From Campylobacter sp. (GTDB lineage: Bacteria > Campylobacterota > Campylobacteria > Campylobacterales > Campylobacteraceae): 8,554 nucleotides of DNA. The translations under genes and the position numbers were made by a program. Below, piece after piece: positions 1 to 5,660 of the stretch. Position 1 is the first letter of the stretch. The number at the start of each line of letters is the position of its first letter. The DNA lies in assembly GCA_021203945.1 (NCBI GenBank), contig JAJQAF010000087.1, positions 1 to 8,554 on the forward strand, given 5' to 3'. The notes beneath the pieces were generated by a model. The model searched no databases. It saw only the letters and a list, made by a program, of their open reading frames with translations, and was not told where the DNA came from.

Positions 1-234
1 TATATTAGTAAAATTAAAATTAAAAGCTTTATAACATTAGCTTTATGCGTCTTTATCGTAAAATTTTTATTCTTTGTTCTAAAGTCGTTGCGATAAAACC
101 AAGCGCAGCACAGTTTTCACAGTGTCCGTTCATAGCTCTCGCCATAAAGAGTTACACAGCCTAAAGACCAAGCGATCGCGAAGTAAAGTCTAGCAGTTGC
201 GCTTCTTAATGATATTTTTAAAACGGAGCAATTT
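1..234. other. Tail after cysQ without a supported gene
   Basis: No gene can be supported here. On the minus strand, directly after the cysQ stop, one frame stays open to a TGA at 119-117 but has no start codon with a ribosome binding site. Another minus-strand frame opens at an ATG (145-143) and runs off the left edge; it contains a CENC pair (residues 9-12) but has no Shine-Dalgarno sequence before it. The first 60 bases are very A/T-rich. I found no convincing terminator for cysQ, tRNA or long inverted repeat, only the palindrome GCGATCGC near 173-180. It could be an intergenic spacer, decayed coding sequence, or the start of a gene beyond the edge. Confidence 0.3.
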
Positions 235-1062
235 TTAATTTTCAAATTTATAGCCGTTTTGCTCGCAAAGTGTCAAGATCGGTTCTAATAAATCCAAATT
301 TTCACGACTCAACGCTATGAAGTGAGGGTTTTTTAGGCTTTTTAGATCATATTTATGCGGCAAGCGAGTCGCCGTATTTATCACCGCTCCGCCGCTAAAG
401 CTCACTATCGCGTCTCCGGCGGCGTTATCCCAAAGGCTACTCGGACTAAACCTCACATAAACCCCGCCGCTTCCTTCGGCTAGGCGACAAAATTTTATTG
501 CAGAGCCGATTTTAGCGTGATTTAAACTCAGTCGCGAGGCTATAAATTTTGCCGTTAGGCTTTTTCTTCTGTGGCTAAGCAAGATGTAATTTTTACCGTT
601 TTGGCGGTTTTCATTTAGATTTGTTTTTCCTAAAATTTCACCGTATGCGCCCAAAATTTCTTTAAACGCCCCGTTTTTATCGGCGTAAAACAGCTCGTTC
701 GTATGAGGGATAAATATCGCTCCAAGACACGGGCGTTCGTCTTGTATCAGCGCTATGCAAACGCAAAATTCACCATTTTTGGCGATAAATTCTTTTGTTC
801 CGTCAAGCGGATCGACCAGCCAAAAAGACTCTAAAGCTTTATCCTCGTCATACTCTAAAATTTGCTCCTCCGAGCATATCGGCATTCCGCTTTGCTTTAA
901 AATTTTAAAGATTGCGTCGTTTGCGGCAAGATCGGCGCTAGTCAATGGCGAACGATCGCTTTTTAGGGTGAGCGTAAAATTTTCATAGTGCTTTTTTATC
1001 TGTTCGCCCGCGGTAACGACCGCTAATTTCGCAAGATTTAGTAAATCGTCGGTATTTTTCAT
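235..1062 (-). CDS. cysQ: 3'(2'),5'-bisphosphate nucleotidase CysQ
   Basis: This cytosolic Mg-dependent, lithium-sensitive phosphatase removes the 3'-phosphate from 3'-phosphoadenosine 5'-phosphate, giving AMP. That clears the inhibitory by-product of sulfate assimilation and of phosphopantetheine transfer. The 275-residue protein shows the complete inositol-monophosphatase-fold metal site: D44 (in TSAD), E65-E66 (SEE), the signature WLVDPLDGTKEF at 81-92, and WDNAAGDAIV at 211-220. The DGTKEF form followed by NGEF is typical of CysQ rather than of SuhB or HisN, and the length is normal for the family. The start is ATG at 1062; only a weak AAG precedes it and there is no clear Shine-Dalgarno sequence, so translation may be modest. 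It lies 82 bases downstream of gltA on the same strand with no obvious terminator between, so it is probably the last gene of the antiporter-gltA-cysQ operon. Confidence 0.95.
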   Translation of the reverse strand: MKNTDDLLNLAKLAVVTAGEQIKKHYENFTLTLKSDRSPLTSADLAANDAIFKILKQSGMPICSEEQILEYDEDKALESFWLVDPLDGTKEFIAKNGEFCVCIALIQDERPCLGAIFIPHTNELFYADKNGAFKEILGAYGEILGKTNLNENRQNGKNYILLSHRRKSLTAKFIASRLSLNHAKIGSAIKFCRLAEGSGGVYVRFSPSSLWDNAAGDAIVSFSGGAVINTATRLPHKYDLKSLKNPHFIALSRENLDLLEPILTLCEQNGYKFEN

Positions 1063-1144
1063 CTTATCGCTTTAACGTATCTTAATGTTTTGCCTCTAAA
1101 ACGTCCGTTACGACATTTCTACGAGGAAATCGCAAAATATGCCG

Positions 1145-2419
1145 TTATTTCGGCGTTCTGTTCGTTTGCCCTACATAAAGCTGTCTTGGGCGGACGAGTT
1201 TTATGTTATCCTGCTCTTTTAGCTCTATCCACTGACTTATCCAGCCCGGAATTCTACCGATAACAAATATCACCGCAAACATATCGTTTGGAATTCCAAG
1301 CGCTTTTAAGATAAGTCCCGAATGAAAATCTACGTTCGGATAAAGATTGCGCGATACGAAATAATCGTCGTTTAGTGCGATCTCTTCAATGCGATTTGCA
1401 ACCTTTATAAGCTCTAAGTTTATACCGATTTCATCAATCAGCTTATCACGCATTTTTTTCAGCACCTTTGCGCGCGGATCAAAATTTTTATAGACGCGAT
1501 GTCCGAAACCCATTAAGCGGAACGGATCGTTTTTATCTTTTGCGCGAGCGATGTATTTATCGACGTTTTCGACACTTCCTATCTCTTCAAGCTGACGAAT
1601 CACGCCCTCGTTCGCTCCGCCGTGAGCCCAACCCCAAAGTGCGCCGATACCCGCGGATATGCACGCATAAGGGTGAGCGTGCGTAGAGCCTACCGTGCGA
1701 ACCGTCGTCGTAGAGGCGTTTTGCTCATGGTCTGCGTGTAACATAAACACGGTGTCCAGCGCTTTTACTTCAATCGGTTTTAAATTTACGTGTTCGTAAG
1801 GATAACTTCTCATCATATAAAGGAAATTTTCGGTAAATCCGCGATCTAAATTCGGATAAATGATCGGCAAACCGCGAGAATATCTATAGCTAAATGCGGC
1901 GATAGTAGGGATTTTGGCGATGATTCGCATTGCCATTTCATGATACTCTTCGGGCTTATCCATATTTAAGTGATCCGAATAAAACGCCGAAAGCGCCGAA
2001 ACGGAAGCCTGCAATATCGCCATAGGATGGGCTTTATCGGGAAATGCGTCAAAAATTTTCATCATTCCTTCGTGGATAAACGAGCGTTTTTTCAGCTCAA
2101 GTTTAAAAGCGTCGTATTGCTCTTTGCTCGGCAGCTCGCGATTTAGCAGCAGGTAAGCGATGTCTATGAAGGTTTTATTCTCCGCTAAATAGGCGATGTC
2201 GTAGCCGCGATACATAAGCTCGCCCTTTAATCCGTCTATGTAGGTTATGGACGATCGGCACATCGCCGTTGATGTATAGCCGCGATCAAAGGTAAACATT
2301 CCCGTATCGTTAAAAAACGTCGAAATATCTATGACATCGGGTCCCATTGTGCCTTGAAGTATCGGAAATTCATAGCTTTTACCATTTCTGTTATCGGTTA
2401 GCGTAACGGTGTTTGGCAT
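1145..2419 (-). CDS. gltA: Citrate synthase GltA
   Basis: This enzyme condenses acetyl-CoA with oxaloacetate to citrate, the entry step of the citrate cycle, in the cytosol. The protein (424 residues from the start chosen here) is the length of the Gram-negative, hexameric, NADH-sensitive type. The three catalytic residues are visible: H266 in WAHGGANEG, H307 in GFGHRVYKNFDPRA and D364 in NVDFHSG. H231 (HADHE) and arginines 410 and 412 (RPRQLYVG) are family substrate-binding positions. Two ATG codons stand side by side at 2422 and 2419. The Shine-Dalgarno AGGAG (2430-2426) is 3 nt from the first and 6 nt from the second, so the second, giving MPNTVTLTDN, is preferred. The gene begins inside the last codons of the upstream antiporter gene (29-nt overlap), and cysQ follows 82 bases later. 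Confidence 0.97.
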   Translation of the reverse strand: MPNTVTLTDNRNGKSYEFPILQGTMGPDVIDISTFFNDTGMFTFDRGYTSTAMCRSSITYIDGLKGELMYRGYDIAYLAENKTFIDIAYLLLNRELPSKEQYDAFKLELKKRSFIHEGMMKIFDAFPDKAHPMAILQASVSALSAFYSDHLNMDKPEEYHEMAMRIIAKIPTIAAFSYRYSRGLPIIYPNLDRGFTENFLYMMRSYPYEHVNLKPIEVKALDTVFMLHADHEQNASTTTVRTVGSTHAHPYACISAGIGALWGWAHGGANEGVIRQLEEIGSVENVDKYIARAKDKNDPFRLMGFGHRVYKNFDPRAKVLKKMRDKLIDEIGINLELIKVANRIEEIALNDDYFVSRNLYPNVDFHSGLILKALGIPNDMFAVIFVIGRIPGWISQWIELKEQDNIKLVRPRQLYVGQTNRTPK

Positions 2420-3590
2420 CATTTGCTCCTTTTATTTTTTTAAAGCTCATAAAAATTTTAATTGCTATCATTGATATTATAGCCTGCATAAGGCTTGCCA
2501 GTATAAAAGAGGTGTAAGAATTTTCGCTTATTTCGCCCGTTTTGTGTGCTATAGTAGCAATGGCTATTAAAAGCGTTAGCGGCATAGACTGCGATAATGC
2601 GTAAAGCACGATACCTTTTAATTTGAGAGAATTTAAAAATACGAGGCTGGCAACCAGCCTGCACCAAAGCATAGCGACGAATATAAACAACGCCTCTTTT
2701 AGCACTTGAGCCGTAGCTAAATTTTCCAGCTTAAAAGTTGAGCCGATATGCACGAAAAATGTCGGCACTAAAAATCCGAATCCAAAGCTTGCGAGCTTGT
2801 GCGGAAGGTCTTTTTTGTGGTCAAAAAACGTAGTTATAAACATACCAGCGATAAAAGCGCCGAAAGCAACCTCTAAATTTAGATATATCATTAGCGCGAC
2901 CATGGTAAAAAACACTGCTATGCTAAGCCTGATGTCTTTTTCGTCTTTGTCGTAGTGCGGCATTAACACGACTTTTAGACTCGGATACCACCAAAAGATC
3001 ACGTTTAAGAGTTTAAAGCCCAAAACGCTAAGAGCTAAAAATGCGACCAGATATGTTATCGTCAGCCATAGTTTGATGCTAGCGCCGAATTCCAAATAAG
3101 CCGCCGCAAAGGTTAAAAGCATAATGCTGATTAGCTCTCCGATAGTGGATATCAGCATGCTTAAATTTAGCCATTTTTCTTGTTTGCCGTATTCTTTAAG
3201 AAGCGTAAATATCATACCTACCGCCATTATCGGTATGATTATGATATAAAGCGTGCTTAAATTTAGGCTAAAGGTCAGAATGCTTGCGAATAAATAAACG
3301 AGTCCGAGATAGATACAACCCAGTTTTAAAATTTTGCGGTCAATGTTTATCAGCACCCTTAAATCTATCTCCATGCCCGCTAAAAACATTAAAAAGAAAA
3401 AGCCCACTTCGCTTATCAGATCGAAAATTTCATTTTCGCCTATGACGCCTATGTAGCCGGCGATCGCGCCTAATATTATCTCTATCGGAGCTATCGGGAT
3501 ACGTAAAATTTTAGAAAAATACGGCGACGCAAAGATTATAAAGGCTAAAGTTACAAGTATGCTAAGCTCGCTTACTACGTTTGTATGCAA
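2391..3590 (-). CDS. CPA2-family cation:proton antiporter
   Basis: This is an inner-membrane protein of 399 residues with about 11-13 hydrophobic segments, belonging to the Kef/NapA-like monovalent cation:proton antiporters. It should exchange Na+ or K+ for H+ in pH and salt homeostasis; the ion cannot be read from sequence. Family landmarks are FLMFLAGMEIDL (66-77), LEVAFGAFIAGM (239-250) and LVPTFFVHIGST (274-285). No NAD-binding RCK (TrkA-N) domain follows, so it is a bare transport domain unlike full-length KefB/KefC. At the place where relatives carry an Asp-Asp, Asn-Asp or Gln-Asp pair, this protein has STIGEL, with E152. The start is TTG at 3590, chosen because AAGGA lies 6 nt upstream. 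A TATAAT box (3644-3639) stands about 50 nt before it. The 3' end overlaps gltA by 29 nt, suggesting translational coupling. The gene diverges from the lipoprotein gene across 154 bases. Confidence 0.85.
   Translation of the reverse strand: MHTNVVSELSILVTLAFIIFASPYFSKILRIPIAPIEIILGAIAGYIGVIGENEIFDLISEVGFFFLMFLAGMEIDLRVLINIDRKILKLGCIYLGLVYLFASILTFSLNLSTLYIIIIPIMAVGMIFTLLKEYGKQEKWLNLSMLISTIGELISIMLLTFAAAYLEFGASIKLWLTITYLVAFLALSVLGFKLLNVIFWWYPSLKVVLMPHYDKDEKDIRLSIAVFFTMVALMIYLNLEVAFGAFIAGMFITTFFDHKKDLPHKLASFGFGFLVPTFFVHIGSTFKLENLATAQVLKEALFIFVAMLWCRLVASLVFLNSLKLKGIVLYALSQSMPLTLLIAIATIAHKTGEISENSYTSFILASLMQAIISMIAIKIFMSFKKIKGANDAKHRYANR
2426..2430 (-). promoter_or_regulatory. gltA ribosome binding site inside the antiporter gene
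   Basis: AGGAG lies 6 nt before the ATG at 2419 and 3 nt before the ATG at 2422, so it decides for the inner start. It is embedded in the last codons of the antiporter gene, which stops at 2391 after passing through the gltA start region. Ribosomes finishing the antiporter therefore cross this site, a layout expected for coupled translation. Confidence 0.75.
2476..2481 (-). promoter_or_regulatory. Possible gltA-proximal -10 element (TATAAT)
   Basis: A perfect TATAAT preceded by GGC lies in the 3' end of the antiporter gene, 57 nt upstream of the gltA start. The same GGCTATAAT string occurs at the presumed operon promoter (3644-3639). No -35 box is recognisable and the upstream region is not T-rich. 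The bases also spell Ala-Ile-Ile codons of the antiporter, so a chance match is possible. Confidence 0.35.
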
Positions 3591-3638
3591 ATTTTATCCT
3601 TCTTTCCGCGGCTTGTGCGCTAAACCGGGTAAAGCGCG

Positions 3639-3644
3639 ATTATA
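3639..3644 (-). promoter_or_regulatory. Promoter -10 box for the antiporter-gltA-cysQ operon
   Basis: A perfect TATAAT lies about 50 nt upstream of the TTG start of the antiporter, in the 154-base gap between divergent genes. Transcription would start near 3632, giving a leader of roughly 40 nt. No clear -35 hexamer is seen, which fits the campylobacterial housekeeping sigma factor, whose promoters often lack one. It is the strongest promoter candidate for the three-gene minus-strand unit. Confidence 0.6.
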
Positions 3645-3744
3645 GCCTAAGCTCGGTTATGTTTTGATTAAACGGGCGGATCTAAAAGCCTAAATTTATG
3701 CACGATACGTTAGACTAAGGTTTTTAAATTTACAAGGAGAAAAG

Positions 3745-4323
3745 ATGAGAGTTAAAATTTTAGCCCTTTTTGCGGCGATAGCCTTTAGCGGTTGCGCTTT
3801 GAGCGAAGGCAGTTCATATACTTTGCAAGTTCCAAGCCAAACGGATAGTTTTAAAGCCTTAAGCTTACCTCAAACGATAAAATACGACGAACAAACGTTC
3901 GTTAAGGGTTTTACCAACGCAAACACCGCCGAATACTATCTTGTAGGCGAAAAAGAATACGGTTGGAGCAAGCTGGTTAGCGTGATGTATGATCCGAATA
4001 TAAGCGATATAAACGTCTATATAAAAGCGTTGCAAAAGACGCACGAGAGCGAAAATAAAAGTGCGAAACGCGAATTTAGCATAAAAAAGCTTGACGAGAA
4101 AAGCTCGCTTTTAAAGGCTCTTTATTACCCGATTAAACACGATAAGAATTTTGATAAATTTGAGGCGAATTTTAGCCTTGCAAGTATTGAAAAATGCGGC
4201 GGCGTCATCGTTTATTTCGCTCAAAATTTTCCAAATTCCTATGATGAGAAAAAATTGCTTAAATTCCTAGACGATAACGAAGCGATATTTCTAAAAAATA
4301 TTCCTAAAATAACGTGCAAATAG
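3745..4323 (+). CDS. Putative lipoprotein of unknown function
   Basis: I do not recognise the family of this 192-residue protein. It starts with a short signal peptide: R2 and K4, a hydrophobic stretch LALFAAIAF, then the lipobox FSGC with C17 as the predicted lipidated cysteine. The -3 residue is Phe rather than the usual Leu. The mature part is about 176 residues, hydrophilic and lysine-rich, with no further membrane segment. Two more cysteines (C151 and C191, the latter next to last) could form a disulfide if the protein faces the periplasm. A YYLVGEKEYGWSKLVSV stretch (64-80) may be a conserved core, but I cannot tie it to a named domain. Start evidence is good: AAGGAG at 3734-3739 ends 5 nt before the ATG. 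It is the only plus-strand gene here, diverging from the antiporter and converging on bioB 29 bases away. Confidence 0.8.
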   Translation: MRVKILALFAAIAFSGCALSEGSSYTLQVPSQTDSFKALSLPQTIKYDEQTFVKGFTNANTAEYYLVGEKEYGWSKLVSVMYDPNISDINVYIKALQKTHESENKSAKREFSIKKLDEKSSLLKALYYPIKHDKNFDKFEANFSLASIEKCGGVIVYFAQNFPNSYDEKKLLKFLDDNEAIFLKNIPKITCK

Positions 4324-4341
4324 GGCAAATTTATTTGCCCT
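4322..4341. terminator. Hairpin between the convergent lipoprotein and bioB genes
   Basis: AGGGCAAA (4322-4329) and TTTGCCCT (4334-4341) can form an 8-bp stem with a 4-base loop. It starts at the lipoprotein stop codon and lies 12 bases from the bioB stop. Neither side has a strong run of T; the plus strand continues TGCCTAAAATTTT. It is best read as a weak terminator that may serve both convergent genes. Confidence 0.5.
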
Positions 4342-4352
4342 TGCCTAAAATT

Positions 4353-5192
4353 TTAATGGCATTTTTGAGCAAATTGAAAGCCCATTTTTTTAAATTCCGC
4401 TATATCTCGGGAGCTTTCTTCGCCCTTTGTCGTGAGATAATCGCCTATCACGACCGCACTTACGCCATGGTCAAAAATTTCATATTGACGCTTGCCAAGC
4501 ACCGCTTCGCGTCCGCCCGCTATCATTACGCGCGTATCGGGCAGTGCGGCTTTGGTATCGCGTATGATTTTTAGGGCTTCGTCGGGAGTTAGCTTTGTTT
4601 GCCGAACGCGCAATGCGGAGTGCGGGATAAAGAAATTTATCGGACTTGAAAACGGCTCAAGCTTTTTAAGATCGGCTCGAAAGCTTATCCTGTCGGCTTC
4701 GCTTTCGCCAAGTCCGTAAATCCCGCCGCAACAAAGCATAAGCCCGACGCGTTTGGCGTTTAAATTCGTTTGCCATCTATCGTCCCAGTTGTGCGTCGTG
4801 CAAATTTTCGGGAAAAATTCGCGCGATGTTTCAAGGTTGTGATTGTAGCTAAATACGCCCGCATTTTTAAGCTCCCTAAGCTGCTCCTCGCTCGCCATTC
4901 CGTTACAGGCGATCAGCATGAGCTGCGGCACTTCTTTGCTAACGGCTCTTGCGATACGTGCGATATCTTCGGTCTTTTTATCGTTTAGCCTCGCACCGCT
5001 GGTAACCAAGCAAAATCCAAGCGCATGATTTGCCGCCGCGATTTTGGCTTCGGCTACTACTTGCTCTGGCGTTTTGATTTTATATTTTTCTATACTTGTT
5101 TGAACGCCAGCACTTTGCGTGCAATATCCGCAGTCCTCGGAGCAGTTGCCCGAACTTACCGAACAGATGGCGCATAACATTATGGTTTTCAT
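4353..5192 (-). CDS. bioB: Biotin synthase BioB
   Basis: This radical S-adenosylmethionine enzyme inserts sulfur into dethiobiotin, the last step of biotin synthesis, in the cytosol. The 279-residue protein carries the 4Fe-4S motif CxxxCxxC (C17, C21, C24 in GNCSEDCGYC). Likely ligands of the 2Fe-2S cluster that donates sulfur are C61, C96 (ACNG), C154 (LCCGGIYGLGE) and R228 (AGGRE). YNHNLETS (116-123) is a further family hallmark. At under 280 residues it is shorter than the E. coli enzyme, as I recall for campylobacterial BioB. The start is ATG at 5192, because AAGGG lies 6 nt before it. An in-frame TTG at 5219 would add nine residues but has no ribosome binding site. No other biotin genes are in the window. 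The gene starts 10 bases after the stop of the broken phosphoesterase remnant and has no obvious promoter of its own, so it may be read from topA. Confidence 0.96.
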   Translation of the reverse strand: MKTIMLCAICSVSSGNCSEDCGYCTQSAGVQTSIEKYKIKTPEQVVAEAKIAAANHALGFCLVTSGARLNDKKTEDIARIARAVSKEVPQLMLIACNGMASEEQLRELKNAGVFSYNHNLETSREFFPKICTTHNWDDRWQTNLNAKRVGLMLCCGGIYGLGESEADRISFRADLKKLEPFSSPINFFIPHSALRVRQTKLTPDEALKIIRDTKAALPDTRVMIAGGREAVLGKRQYEIFDHGVSAVVIGDYLTTKGEESSRDIAEFKKMGFQFAQKCH

Positions 5193-5198
5193 ATCGTT

Positions 5199-5203
5199 CC
5201 CTT
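5199..5203 (-). promoter_or_regulatory. bioB ribosome binding site
   Basis: AAGGG, within AAAGGGAA, sits 6 nt upstream of the ATG at 5192 and overlaps the TAA stop (5205-5203) of the phosphoesterase remnant. This sets the bioB start and shows that bioB was probably once translated in close succession with the intact upstream gene. Confidence 0.7.
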
Positions 5204-5657
5204 TAAATAAAATTTTCAATCTCTACTAAAGCTTTTTTAAATTCCGTATCCTCGGGCGTTTTAGTAAATTTAAACGCTCTTTTTACATCGTCCTTGATCT
5301 CAAGCGTCGCGGAGGTAAAATTTTGAAATTTTCGTCCGCAAATTTCGCTCGGATTTATAAACAAACTCCCGTTTTTTAAGACCGCCGCGAAGTTATGCGT
5401 GTGCCCGAAGATTATCACGTCGCTATCGGGCGCTAGGAATTTGGATCGGTGCATAAGCTTAAATTTTAAGCCGCCGAGCTCGAATTTATACGGCTCTTCA
5501 AATAGCGAGAATTTGCCGCGAAATTTAGCCGACTCGTCGTTATTGCTTAAGACGGCGACGTAAGTAAGCCGTTATCTCGCAGATCTTTTAGCATTCGCCT
5601 TTTCATGATGTCGCCGGCACGGATTGAGCGCGTCCGATAAAATTTTGCGTGGCATTG
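5203..5657 (-). pseudogene. Remnant of a YfcE/MJ0936-like metallophosphoesterase gene
   Basis: The minus strand between topA and bioB encodes the middle and end of a small calcineurin-like phosphodiesterase, in two frames. Frame one, right after the topA stop codons, reads IRAGDIMKRRMLKDLRDN (5624-5571), where GDI is the family's second metal motif. Near 5574-5565 it must shift by one base to continue as LTYVAVLSNNDE, the position of the GNxD motif with Ser for Gly. It then runs through FKLMHR and FGHTHN to NPSEICGR and a stop at 5203. The first metal motif (Asp-x-His) and roughly 40 N-terminal residues are absent; the frame meets TAG at 5660, directly beside the topA TGA. The first in-frame ATG of the longer piece (5454) has no ribosome binding site. 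Missing motif plus frameshift make an active enzyme very unlikely. A sequencing error could explain the shift but not the missing start. Confidence 0.8.
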
Positions 5658-5660
5658 CTA

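Noticed and set aside
1082..1100. GTTTT/AAAAC inverted repeat between gltA and cysQ
   Set aside because: It is too short and A/T-only to be a convincing terminator; cysQ is more simply read as part of the operon.
2458..2667. Minus-strand open frame of 69 codons inside the antiporter gene
   Set aside because: It is out of frame with the well-supported antiporter sequence and shows no start signal or domain.
4314..4574. Plus-strand open frame after the lipoprotein gene
   Set aside because: It is antisense to bioB, overlaps the lipoprotein stop and the hairpin, and encodes nothing recognisable.
5193..5219. N-terminal extension of BioB from a TTG at 5219
   Set aside because: It lies over the ribosome binding site of the ATG at 5192 and has none of its own.
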